In this document: positions 17,213 to 25,640 of the stretch, in pieces
Layout: each line of letters opens with the position of its first letter
Numbering within the stretch: the first letter of the stretch is position 1
From: Cetobacterium sp. NK01
Lineage (GTDB): Bacteria > Fusobacteriota > Fusobacteriia > Fusobacteriales > Fusobacteriaceae
DNA: 51,208 nucleotides
NCBI RefSeq assembly: GCF_024506395.1
Contig: NZ_JANIBO010000008.1
Span: 1 to 51,208, forward strand
Reading direction: 5' to 3'
Made by a program: the position numbers and the translations under genes
Notes under the pieces: model-generated
Told to the model about the DNA's origin: nothing
Seen by the model: the letters and a program-made list of their open reading frames with translations, nothing else
Database searches by the model: none

Positions 17213-18133
17213 ATGGGGAAAATTGGATTCAATAAACAGCTAAATAGATTACCAATATACTTTGAAAAAGAGATTTTTGTAAATGCTTTTGGATGGCTAT
17301 TAAAAGAGTTTAATAAGTGGAATAAAGGGTTAGAGATAAAAGAGAGAGTTATCACAATAAAGAAGCGTGAAATATGGGAAGCTTCTACAACTAGACCCTA
17401 TACTAAAGAGGAGTTTAGTGAGTTTATTCGTGGTTTAACAGTTTCGAAAAGATATGAAATTGATAAAGAAAAAGGTTATGGAATATCTGGAAGTATATTT
17501 GTAACTCAAGAGATTGATGATGAAACTTTGAAGATAGAGATACCATCACTATTTATTCCCTTTCTTTTCTATAAACATGATATTCACATAATAGATAAAG
17601 CTAAGAAAAAGGAACCTCTAACAGTTAAAGAGTTAGACTATTGGGATAATGAATTAAAACATAAAAAACAGGAGATACTACTATTAGAAGATGCAGAGTT
17701 AAAAGGCATAAATGGAAAGTATGCTAAGAGATTGTATATGTTATTGAAACAGTTTGAAAGCACAGGTTATTTTGTAATGGAAATAGATCGATTTAGAGAT
17801 GTCTTAGAAATTCCGAAAACATATACATTAGGAAGAATTAACGATAAAATTATTAAACCATCAAAAGCTGAATTAGAAAAGAAAAAGATATACAGATTTC
17901 CTGAAGAAACGAAAGGAAAGGGACGTAGAAAGATTGAAAAGATAGAGATCTATTTTGCTATCTATGAAGCAGAACCTACTAAAAAGAAAAAATCTGAATT
18001 AACTTTAGAAGAGGAAATGGAAGCAAGGGAGATTCTTCAAAAACAAGGTGTTGGTTATGAAATACTAAATGAGCAGAAGAAGAAATCACCTAGCATTTAT
18101 ATAAAGACTTTAAAATCAGTATTGAAGAAATAA
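17213..18133 (+). CDS. rep: Rep_3-family replication initiator
   Basis: This 306-residue initiator has the two winged-helix layout of iteron plasmids. The second domain is clear: GKYAKRLYMLLKQFESTGYF, then the specificity strand and ILEIP-like segment (VLEIPKTYTLGRIND), then KIIKPSKAELEK (about residues 165-230). It would bind the four iterons just upstream as a monomer and repress its own promoter as a dimer. The start has GAGGTG upstream. A C-terminal Lys/Glu tail follows the domain. This is the second iteron-type initiator in the window, unrelated to the one at 9923, which suggests a cointegrate plasmid. Confidence 0.88.
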   Translation: MGKIGFNKQLNRLPIYFEKEIFVNAFGWLLKEFNKWNKGLEIKERVITIKKREIWEASTTRPYTKEEFSEFIRGLTVSKRYEIDKEKGYGISGSIFVTQEIDDETLKIEIPSLFIPFLFYKHDIHIIDKAKKKEPLTVKELDYWDNELKHKKQEILLLEDAELKGINGKYAKRLYMLLKQFESTGYFVMEIDRFRDVLEIPKTYTLGRINDKIIKPSKAELEKKKIYRFPEETKGKGRRKIEKIEIYFAIYEAEPTKKKKSELTLEEEMEAREILQKQGVGYEILNEQKKKSPSIYIKTLKSVLKK

Positions 18134-18174
18134 TGGTAGATATTATCATAGAATATGTAGCATTAAATCCAGTG

Positions 18175-18206
18175 AAAACAAGAGTTTTAAAAGCTCTTGT
18201 TTTTTC
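18175..18206 (+). terminator. Terminator after the Rep_3 gene
   Basis: AAAACAAGAG / CTCTTGTTTT with a 9-base loop and a T tract. Confidence 0.85.
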
Positions 18207-18331
18207 TATTTATAGAGTTTGAGTTAAGATTTTTAAAATTCTATAAAGTATTAAAAAATAGTTTTACTCCAAGTTAGAAGATATTAAACATATGATTGCA
18301 TTGATATTTAATAACTTTAAAGGAGAAATTT

Positions 18332-18931
18332 ATGTTAAATAAAAGAGGTCAAGAAGTGAAGCATATCAAAGAAGATGATTTAAAAAGAATTAGAGAGTTT
18401 TTAAAATTAAAAAATAAAGTTGTTTTTTTATCATTTCTCAATATTGGTATTAATGTTGCTCTTAGAATTTCAGATTTAAGAAGTTTATGTTTTGAGGATA
18501 TTATTGATAATAGATATATTGAAATAAAAGAAACTAAAACTAGAAAAAAAAGAGTTGTTATTTTAAATTCTAATGTTCAAAAAAGTTTAAAGGAATTAAA
18601 GATGTATTATAAATCAACTGGGTATTCGAGTACAGAAGGATATATTTTTAAAAGTCTTAGTAGGTATAATAGAAAATATCTAATTGATTCTCCTCTTACA
18701 AATAATGGAGTTAGTAAAGAGTTCAATAAAATAAAAGACATGTTAAATATATCATATCCAATAGGTTCTCATTCTCTTAGGAAAACTTGGGGATATACAG
18801 CATATAAAAAAACTAAAGATATTGCTATTATTATGAAAGTATTAAATCATTCTTGTATCGAGCAAACCTTGAAATATATTGGAATAGAAGAAGAAGAGAT
18901 TAATAATCTTTATGATGAAATTATAATATAA
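18332..18931 (+). CDS. Tyrosine recombinase (XerC/D-like, catalytic-domain only)
   Basis: This 199-residue site-specific recombinase corresponds mainly to the catalytic domain. The full active-site set can be seen: Arg in ALRISDLRSL (about residue 49), the beta-hairpin Lys in KTRKKR, HxxR in GSHSLRKTWGY (about 151-154), His in LNHS, and the nucleophile Tyr in LKYIGI (about 183). The usual N-terminal core-binding domain is nearly absent. On plasmids such proteins commonly resolve multimers. It could also invert or integrate DNA. It has an AAAGGAG ribosome binding site and lies just upstream of two 30-bp direct repeats (18973 and 19041), which could be its sites or operators of the next operon. 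Confidence 0.85.
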   Translation: MLNKRGQEVKHIKEDDLKRIREFLKLKNKVVFLSFLNIGINVALRISDLRSLCFEDIIDNRYIEIKETKTRKKRVVILNSNVQKSLKELKMYYKSTGYSSTEGYIFKSLSRYNRKYLIDSPLTNNGVSKEFNKIKDMLNISYPIGSHSLRKTWGYTAYKKTKDIAIIMKVLNHSCIEQTLKYIGIEEEEINNLYDEIII

Positions 18932-18972
18932 ATTTAAATTTTTAAAATATATTTTATTAGAAAAAACCTTTT

Positions 18973-19002
18973 TAAAAACAGAATAAAATATTCTTAAAAA
19001 TA
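18973..19002 (+). repeat. 30-bp direct repeat, copy 1, with internal palindrome
   Basis: A perfect 30-bp repeat shared with 19041-19070. Each copy contains the palindrome AGAATAAAATATTCT. The two copies bracket a strong promoter and could bind a dimeric repressor that loops or masks it. Confidence 0.75.
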
Positions 19003-19004
19003 AG

Positions 19005-19033
19005 TTGACATTTTTTTTAACATAAGTTATTCT
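19005..19033 (+). promoter_or_regulatory. Promoter of the HsdS-like/HsdM-like operon
   Basis: TTGACA, a 17-bp spacer and TATTCT lie between the two palindromic repeats. The consensus -35 predicts strong transcription unless repressed. The transcript may run into the type I hsdM gene since no terminator is seen between them. Confidence 0.7.
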
Positions 19034-19040
19034 TATCATA

Positions 19041-19070
19041 TAAAAACAGAATAAAATATTCTTAAAAATA
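19041..19070 (+). repeat. 30-bp direct repeat, copy 2, with internal palindrome
   Basis: Identical to 18973-19002, palindrome at 19048-19062. It lies between the -10 box and the ribosome binding site. Palindrome centres are 68 bp apart. Confidence 0.75.
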
Positions 19071-19087
19071 TGGAGGTGTGATTTTTG

Positions 19088-19657
19088 ATGATTAAATTAA
19101 AAAGTCTTGTCAAAGAGTTTATTAATCCAACTAATATTAAAACAATAGAAGAAAAAGGAAATATCAGAATATTGGTCCCTTCAAGTCTTGAAAATGATAA
19201 GATAAAAGAAGATCAACTAAAATCAGGAGAAGTAGATTTAGAAAAAATAAATCCAAAGCAATATTTAAAAAAGAATGACATAGTGTTTCAAGCAAAGGGA
19301 AATAAATTTGAAGTAGTTCTAATAGAAAAAAATTATGAAAATTTATTGGCAAGTTCGTTGTATTTTATAATAAGAGTAAATGAGAAAAAAATGAATCCAA
19401 AATATTTACAATGGCTTTTAAAGACCGAAAAAGCTAAAGAATATTTCGAGAAAAACACTTCAGGGACTGTGATGAAGATAGTAAGAAAATCAACGTTAGA
19501 AGATTTTGAATTTGATTGTCCTTCTTTGAAAGAACAGGAAAACTTTCAAACTTTAATTAGAGCTTTTGAAAATGAAGAGAAAGAAACACTAAAGTACTTA
19601 GAAAGTAAGAAAGAACTAATAGAAAGAAAGATTTTAGCTAAATATGAGGTGAAATAA
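19088..19657 (+). CDS. Single-domain HsdS-like specificity protein
   Basis: This protein of about 189 residues resembles one half of a type I specificity subunit: one target-recognition domain (LVPSSL..., QYLKKNDIVFQAKGN, PKYLQWLLKTEKAKEYFEKNTSGT) ending in the typical DFEFDCPSLKEQENFQTLI and a helical spacer (EKETLKYLESKKELIERKIL). A full HsdS has two such halves. A half-size protein may dimerise to read a symmetric site. I prefer the ATG at 19088 to the TTG at 19085, with GGAGGTG upstream. The stop is directly followed by the HsdM-like gene, so they form one unit. It may guide that degenerate methylase rather than the downstream type I enzyme. Confidence 0.75.
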   Translation: MIKLKSLVKEFINPTNIKTIEEKGNIRILVPSSLENDKIKEDQLKSGEVDLEKINPKQYLKKNDIVFQAKGNKFEVVLIEKNYENLLASSLYFIIRVNEKKMNPKYLQWLLKTEKAKEYFEKNTSGTVMKIVRKSTLEDFEFDCPSLKEQENFQTLIRAFENEEKETLKYLESKKELIERKILAKYEVK

Positions 19658-19658
19658 T

Positions 19659-20963
19659 ATGGAAAGATTTTTATATGAAACAGGAGATTCTTTAAGAAGT
19701 AAATTTAATTCTGATGAAATAATCGAGTTAAGTATTGTATTTAGTTTTTATAAACTCTTTGATGATATTAATAGAGATAAGGAGCATATAAAGAAGTCTT
19801 ATAAATTGACAAAATATGCAGTGAATGTAGATATGGAAAGGTTAAGACAAAATCCTACTTATTTAGAGCTTGAGGCTCAGCTAAAAGAAGTTTTTAAAAG
19901 TTTTCCGAGTTTTCATGAAATTATTAAATCTTTAAAAAAAATGGATGAAATTCAAATTAAAGACATCATATGGAGAGTGACAGATTTATTAAAGTCTGAA
20001 TTAAATTTTGGAGAAGACTTGGTGAGATCTAGATACATGATAATCTATGAAAAAATCCAGTCAATATTCAAAATAGTGGCAAGAAATCCCATAATATTTA
20101 CAACTCCTGATTCAGTTATTGAAATACTGAATAAAATATTACAGGTATCTTCTGATGAAACTTTGATGGATCCTTGTTTTGGAATTGGAAACCTTGCTAT
20201 AAAAGTTGGAAGAAATGCTAAAGAAATCATAGGATATGATATCAATGAAAAAGCCTTAGATTTTGGAAAAATACTTCTTGAAACGGCAGGAAAAGAAGGG
20301 GAGATTGAAGCTAAAGATAGTTTAGATGAAAAATTGAAGTATGCAGATGTTGTTGCAAGTCACATACCGTTCTCAATAAAATCTACTAAGGAAGACTATG
20401 GAAATAGGGATTACCTACACTGGGGAATTCCAGGCAGGGCCAGTGAAGATTTTTCCTTCATTTCTTTAATCGTTTCACAGATGAATAAAAGAGGTGCCAT
20501 AATAGTTCCAGAAGGGATTTTATTTAGAGGAGGAGCAGATCAATTAATAAGAAAAAATCTTATTGAAGAGGGGCTTATTTCAGGGATAATATCACTGCCA
20601 GGAGGAATTTTTGCACCCTATACAGGTATAGCAACAAGCATTATCTTCTTTGACAAAGAGAAGAAAAGTAAAGAAGTGTTTATTCTAGATGGAAAGGAAT
20701 ACTTTAAAAAATTAACAAGAGTTACCTCTATAACTGAAGAAAACTTAAATAAGCTTGTAGAAGAATATAAATTAAGAAAGGAAATTCCTGGAATATCAAG
20801 ACTTCTAAGCACAAAAGAGCTTTCTCAGAATGAATATATTTTGAATTCCAATAGATATATTGAAATGGTGAAAGAAGTAAAAAATATAAAAGAGATTGAA
20901 AAAGAAGTTATGAATTCTTATCAGATAGCTTTAGAAAATAAAAAGTCAGTGATGAAATTCTAA
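19659..20963 (+). CDS. HsdM-like N6-adenine methylase fold with degenerate catalytic motif
   Basis: This 434-residue protein follows the type I modification subunit plan. A helical N-terminal region (1-140) precedes FTTPDSVIEILNKIL, the SAM-binding motif I DPCFGIGN (171-178), and the downstream HWGIPGRASEDFSFISL, AIIVPEGILFRGG and GIATSIIFF blocks. The expected catalytic motif IV (N/D/S)PP(Y/F) is replaced by HIPF (235-238), so methyl transfer is doubtful, while SAM or DNA binding may persist. It begins one base after the HsdS-like gene and is followed 32 bases later by the third gene of the module. I infer a DNA-recognition complex used for sensing rather than modification. A divergent but active methylase cannot be excluded. 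Confidence 0.75.
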   Translation: MERFLYETGDSLRSKFNSDEIIELSIVFSFYKLFDDINRDKEHIKKSYKLTKYAVNVDMERLRQNPTYLELEAQLKEVFKSFPSFHEIIKSLKKMDEIQIKDIIWRVTDLLKSELNFGEDLVRSRYMIIYEKIQSIFKIVARNPIIFTTPDSVIEILNKILQVSSDETLMDPCFGIGNLAIKVGRNAKEIIGYDINEKALDFGKILLETAGKEGEIEAKDSLDEKLKYADVVASHIPFSIKSTKEDYGNRDYLHWGIPGRASEDFSFISLIVSQMNKRGAIIVPEGILFRGGADQLIRKNLIEEGLISGIISLPGGIFAPYTGIATSIIFFDKEKKSKEVFILDGKEYFKKLTRVTSITEENLNKLVEEYKLRKEIPGISRLLSTKELSQNEYILNSNRYIEMVKEVKNIKEIEKEVMNSYQIALENKKSVMKF

Positions 20964-20995
20964 AACAATTATAAAGATAAATAGGGGGGATTATA

Positions 20996-22042
20996 GTGGA
21001 TAGTTTAGAAAAAATTGCTTTATCAAAAATAGCGACAGTAATAGCAAATAAAAGTTTTTTAAAAGTTGGTAGTAACTCGGTATGGGAAAGGATTCTTTCT
21101 AATACAGGATATGAAAATTTATATGAGGAATATTCAAAATATTTAAATCCTTATACTTATAATGGACCATTTGAAAATGATAATAATTTTTTTAAAGACT
21201 ATTACATTGGAATAAAAGAGATTTTTAATAAGCTTTATGATAATGGGAATAACGTAAAAGGTTTATTATTTTTACTAAAATCTATCATTAAGGAAATAAA
21301 TATAGAATTTATAGTAGAAGACAGAGATTCTGTTTTGGAAGAAGTTTCGACTCATCGTAAAAAGTATTACTTGATAGAAGAGTATTTGAAGACATTGCCA
21401 GAAAACGATATTAATATGTTTTTAGAAGAAAATCAGAGTCTAGATTTTAAGGAATTTATAAATTCTTTAAAAATTCTAAATTTAGATTTAGAAATAGTCA
21501 GAGAAAAAAATAGTATAAAGATTTCATTGGAGAGATTTGCAGGAACATTAGAGTTGGAAAAAGAAAAATCTAAGCTTTCAGAATGGTTGAATAACTTAAA
21601 TCCAGATTTTAGAAGAGTATATGAACAAGCTTTAGAAAATTATATTTCAGGAAATGAAATAGCAACGATAACATCTTGTAGAAATTTAATAATGGGGTTA
21701 TTTAGTTTAGCAAAAGATGATAAAACTAAATGGGTAATGGGATTGAAAAAAGTTAGTACAGATAAAAATATTGAATTGATTGAAAAGCCGAAAGACATAA
21801 TAGATCAGTCTCCTTTAATTTCAAATACTTGTAAATATACAAGATTTAAGGCTATGTATTCTGTTTATTCAATGGCCAGTGATTTAGGAGATCATAGTCT
21901 TGAGGGACCAAAAATTGATGGAGAAATGTATTTGGAAGATGTAAAGTTATACGATGCTCACTTGGTATTAAGGATGACAGAAGATATTCTGATTTGGGTA
22001 ATGGAAAGTGGAAGAATAGAAGAGATAAAAAATACTGATTAA
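20996..22042 (+). CDS. Unknown protein, third gene of the HsdS/HsdM-like module; possible effector
   Basis: This 348-residue protein starts with GTG after a strong AGGGGGGA site. It has no signal peptide or membrane segment. The N-terminal 200 residues are helical and charged. Residues 202-348 (starting NPDFRRVYEQALENYISGNE and including SDLGDHS at 295-301) loosely recall the helical C-terminal domain of abortive-infection proteins (Abi_C/HEPN-like), though the RNase motif RxxxxH is not present. It sits tightly between the degenerate methylase gene and hsdM (28-bp gap), so it is cotranscribed with both. By analogy with PrrC-type guards that ride with type I enzymes, I infer a candidate effector. 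The function is unproven. Confidence 0.6.
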   Translation: MDSLEKIALSKIATVIANKSFLKVGSNSVWERILSNTGYENLYEEYSKYLNPYTYNGPFENDNNFFKDYYIGIKEIFNKLYDNGNNVKGLLFLLKSIIKEINIEFIVEDRDSVLEEVSTHRKKYYLIEEYLKTLPENDINMFLEENQSLDFKEFINSLKILNLDLEIVREKNSIKISLERFAGTLELEKEKSKLSEWLNNLNPDFRRVYEQALENYISGNEIATITSCRNLIMGLFSLAKDDKTKWVMGLKKVSTDKNIELIEKPKDIIDQSPLISNTCKYTRFKAMYSVYSMASDLGDHSLEGPKIDGEMYLEDVKLYDAHLVLRMTEDILIWVMESGRIEEIKNTD

Positions 22043-22070
22043 TTAAATTAAAAATAACGGAGGTATAAAA

Positions 22071-23609
22071 ATGGATCACACAGTTCATAACAGGATAGTT
22101 AATTTTATATGGTCGATAGCAGATGATTGTTTAAGGGATGTATATGTCAGAGGAAAATACAGAGATGTAATTCTTCCTATGATAGTTTTAAGAAGGTTAG
22201 ATACTCTCTTAGAATCTACCAAAGAGAAGGTACTAGAGGAGATGAAGTTCCAGAAAGAAGACCTGGAATTAGCTGATTGGGACGAATCAGGTTTAAAGGA
22301 AGCTACAGGATATGTTTTTTACAACACAAGCAAATGGACAATGCAGAAGTTACAGGATACCGCAACAAATTCACAGCAAATATTACTTGCAAATTTTGAA
22401 GAATATCTGGACGGATTTAGTGATAATGTTAAGGAGATAATAGGCAAGTTCAAATTAAAAGAGCAGATAAGACATATGGCCTCAAAGGATATTCTACTTG
22501 ACGTACTTGAAAAGTTTACATCTACAGAAATAAATCTGACACCTTTCGAAAAGCAGGGACCAGATGGAAAGAAGCTTCCTCCTCTGACAAACTTAGGAAT
22601 GGGATATGTATTTGAAGAGCTTATCAGAAAGTTTAACGAGGAAAATAATGAGGAAGCAGGAGAGCACTTTACTCCTCGTGAGGTTATCGATCTTATGACT
22701 CATATTGTTTTTGAGCCTATAAAGGACAAAATCCCTTCTGTAATAACTGTATATGACCCTGCCTGCGGAAGCGGAGGAATGCTGACAGAATCCCAGAACT
22801 TCATCAAAGATGAAGAGGGAAGAATAAAAGCAGAGAGCGATGTATATCTTTTCGGTAAAGAGCTGAATGACGAGACCTATGCAATCTGTAAGTCTGACAT
22901 GATGATAAAGGGAAATGATCCTAAGAATATAAAGGTAGGTTCCACTCTGGCAACAGATGAATTCTCAGGCTACAAATTCGAATTTATGCTTTCCAATCCT
23001 CCATATGGTAAATCGTGGAATAATGATGCAAAATATATAAAGGATGGAAAAAGTGTTATAGATCCACGTTTTACAGCTAATCTTAAAAATTTCTGGGGTA
23101 TAGAGGAAGAAGCAGATCTTACACCGAGGTCAAGTGACGGACAGCTGCTTTTCCTTATGGAGATGGTAAATAAGATGAAGCCTGCCTCTGAGAATGGAAT
23201 AGGAAGCAGAATAGCTTCAGTTCATAACGGGTCCAGTTTGTTTACAGGAGATGCAGAGGGAGGAGAAAGCAATACTAGAAGATATATTATAGAGAATGAT
23301 CTGCTTGAAGCAATAATACAGCTACCTAATAATATTTTCTACAATACAGGAATAACAACTTATATATGGCTGTTAAATAACAATAAGCCAGAGCACAGAA
23401 AAGGAAAAGTACAGCTGATAGATGCCAGCCAGAAATATAAAAAGCTAAGAAAAAACCTGGGGAAAAAAAATTGTGAGCTTACATCTGAGCACATCCAAGA
23501 AATACAGGATATTTATACTAATTTTAAAGAGATCCTAAGAAAAGGAGAAACTGACATAGTTTCAAAATATTTGATAATTCTGATTTCGGATATAATAAGG
23601 TTACAATAG
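22071..23609 (+). CDS. hsdM: Type I restriction-modification methylase HsdM, N-terminal 512 residues (frameshifted)
   Basis: This is the modification subunit, which methylates adenine in the target read by HsdS and is also required for restriction. It shows the HsdM N-terminal region, GEHFTPREVIDLM (198-210), motif I DPACGSGG (229-236) and the catalytic NPPY (309-312). The frame breaks near 23564-23567: with one more A in that run the protein continues FDNSDFGYNKVTIERPQ and on to 24409. As it stands the last 20 or so residues are out of frame. The break could be a mutation or a homopolymer error in the assembly. The ribosome binding site is GGAGG. Codon use is less AT-rich than in the preceding three genes, suggesting a separate origin. 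Confidence 0.85.
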   Translation: MDHTVHNRIVNFIWSIADDCLRDVYVRGKYRDVILPMIVLRRLDTLLESTKEKVLEEMKFQKEDLELADWDESGLKEATGYVFYNTSKWTMQKLQDTATNSQQILLANFEEYLDGFSDNVKEIIGKFKLKEQIRHMASKDILLDVLEKFTSTEINLTPFEKQGPDGKKLPPLTNLGMGYVFEELIRKFNEENNEEAGEHFTPREVIDLMTHIVFEPIKDKIPSVITVYDPACGSGGMLTESQNFIKDEEGRIKAESDVYLFGKELNDETYAICKSDMMIKGNDPKNIKVGSTLATDEFSGYKFEFMLSNPPYGKSWNNDAKYIKDGKSVIDPRFTANLKNFWGIEEEADLTPRSSDGQLLFLMEMVNKMKPASENGIGSRIASVHNGSSLFTGDAEGGESNTRRYIIENDLLEAIIQLPNNIFYNTGITTYIWLLNNNKPEHRKGKVQLIDASQKYKKLRKNLGKKNCELTSEHIQEIQDIYTNFKEILRKGETDIVSKYLIILISDIIRLQ

Positions 23610-24409
23610 AAAGACCACAAAGGCTGAAGGCAAGATTCAGCACTAAAGCTATCGAAGATTTGAGATTTGAAAAGAGTATTATAGAACCTATGAAATTAGC
23701 CTATGAAGAGTATGGAGAAGAGGTATATGAAAATTCTGAAGGACTTGAAAGCTGGTACGAAAAGAATAATATCGGACTGAATGCTAAAAATAAGAAGGCT
23801 TTATTCTCGGAAGAAACTTGGAAAAAGCAAAGAAAGGTATATGAAGCTGCAAAAACTCTTATGGAACATATTGGAGAAGAGGAACATTTAGATTTTAATA
23901 TCTTCAAAAAAGAAGTAGAAAAAGCCATAAAGGAGCTAAAATTGGTTCTATCTACCGAAGAAAAGAAGTCCATATATGGAGCTATAACTGAATATGATGA
24001 GAGAGCTGAAAAGGTTATAAAGAAGAAAGAAAAATTTTCTGAAGAGAAACTTCTTGAACTTCTAGAAAAATATGATTGTAAGGTTAACGAACTAGAAAAT
24101 TACGGATACTTCTCTACAGAAAATCCAAGAGAATTTATTATTTATGAAACAGAAACTGATCTTAAAGATTACGAAAATATACCTCTAAAAGAAAATATAT
24201 ATAATTACTTTATAAGAGAAGTAAAACCACACCTAGAAGAAGCGTGGATGAATCTAGATAAGACAAAGATAGGATATGAGATAAGCTTCAATAAGTATTT
24301 CTACCATCATAAGCCACTGAGAGATATCCAGGAAGTTACAAAAGAAATAATGGAACTAGAATTAGAAAATGAAGGACTAATCATGGAACTGCTTGGAGGT
24401 ACTCTATGA
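23567..24409 (+). pseudogene. hsdM: HsdM C-terminal part, out of frame with the N-terminal part
   Basis: Reading the +1-shifted frame from the A run gives the natural HsdM continuation (IERPQRLKARFSTKAIEDLRFEK), then about 240 residues of helical C-terminal domain with many Lys/Glu. The open frame's own first possible start (TTG at 23660) has no ribosome binding site, so independent translation is unlikely. The stop overlaps the hsdS start (ATGA at 24406-24409), as expected for an intact hsdM-hsdS operon, which argues that the frameshift is recent or an artefact. Confidence 0.75.
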
Positions 24410-25566
24410 AAAGTATAGAATTTGAAAGATATTTAGAATATAAAGAATCTGGTGTCGAGTGGTTAGGAGAGATACCAAAACATTGGGAAATTCTTCCTTC
24501 TAAAAGATATCATAAAATTTTAAAAAAAATAAACTCTAAAAAAGTGTGTGATAATATTTTATCGCTTACTTTAAGAGGAGTTGTAAATAATGATATAGAT
24601 GATCCTGAAGGATTAGTTCCGAAAGATTATAGAAGTTATCAAATTTTTGAAAAAGATAATTTGGTTTTTAAATTAATTGACTTAGAAAATGAAAAAACTA
24701 GTAGAGTAGGAATAGTACACGAACTAGGGATAATGAGTCCTGCTTATATTAGAATGATAATAGGAAAAGATTTTTACCAAAATACAGCTATTATTATTAT
24801 TATTCACTATATTTAAATTTAGTATACAATAAAATTGGCCAGGGTGTTCGATCAACACTTAACCGGAGTGATTTATTAAAAATATTTGCATTAAAACCAA
24901 AATATTCAGAACAAGTTGCTATCACTAAATTTCTTGATGAAAAATGTAATAAGATAGACAAAGCTATAACTCAAAAAGAGAAGCTTATTGAACTTTTGAA
25001 TGAAAGAAAACAGGTTATAGTTCAAAATACTGTGACTAAAGGATTGAATCCAGAAGTAGAAATGAAGGATTCTGGAGATGAATGGTTAGGACAAATTCCT
25101 ATTCATTGGGAAATAAGCAAATTAAAACAGATTTTATCACCTATATCTATAAAAGATAAAACTCACTTACCATTACTTTCAATAACAAGAGAAAAAGGTA
25201 TTATTTTAAGAGATATTGAAAATATGGAAGAGAATCATAATTTTATTCCAGATGATTTATCCGGTTATAAAATGATTGAAAAAGGACAATTTGGAATGAA
25301 TAAAATGAAAGCTTGGCAGGGTTCTTATGGGATTTCAGAGTATACTGGAATTGTAAGTCCAGCATATTATATATTTAAATTAATAAAAGATATCAATCCA
25401 GAATTTTTCCACTTAGCAATTAGAAGTAAAATTTATGTTCCGTTTTTTGGAAAAGCTTCTGATGGAGTAAGAATAGGACAATGGGATTTATCAAAAAGTA
25501 GAATGAAAGAAATTCCTTTTATCATTCCCCCTCTAGAAGAACAAGAAAGAATAATTTCTTATATAG
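24406..25566 (+). pseudogene. hsdS: Type I specificity subunit HsdS, 5' part, frameshifted and interrupted by a transposon
   Basis: Two target-recognition domains are visible, each with the conserved entry motif: GVEWLGEIPKHWE (about residues 16-28) and DEWLGQIPIHWE after 25076. They are joined by a conserved helix (ITKFLDEKCNKIDKAITQKEKL). The first frame ends at 24816 because of a shift in the ATT-rich stretch 24788-24803. The next frame resumes YLNLVYNKIGQGVRSTLNRSD. The second domain runs to SYI at 25566, where the Tn3-family element begins. The missing tail is at 32105-32252. The gene is therefore broken twice. The type I system cannot work as read unless the shift is an assembly error and the transposon excises. 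Confidence 0.85.
25562..25566 (+). other. Target-site duplication, left copy (TATAG)
   Basis: TATAG precedes the left inverted repeat and recurs at 32105-32109, one base beyond the right inverted repeat. Joining the flanks through one copy restores the hsdS frame (SYIDEESKKIDN). A four-base TATA duplication with a one-base longer repeat fits equally well. Confidence 0.7.
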
Positions 25567-25606
25567 GCCAAGCTCCGTTTTTTTCCCGAAATCATATCAT
25601 TGAAAA

Positions 25607-25640
25607 AATAAAGCCTTAGAAATCTTCTAAGACTTTATTT
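25607..25640. terminator. Bidirectional terminator at the left end of the transposon
   Basis: An AATAAAG(C)CTTAGA / TCTAAG(A)CTTTATT hairpin flanked by A and T tracts overlaps the transposase stop codon and would end transcription arriving from both sides. Confidence 0.75.

Noticed and set aside
18842-19039. Minus-strand frame over the recombinase end and promoter
   Set aside because: AT-rich Phe/Asn/Ile composition, no ribosome binding site, covers the promoter repeats.
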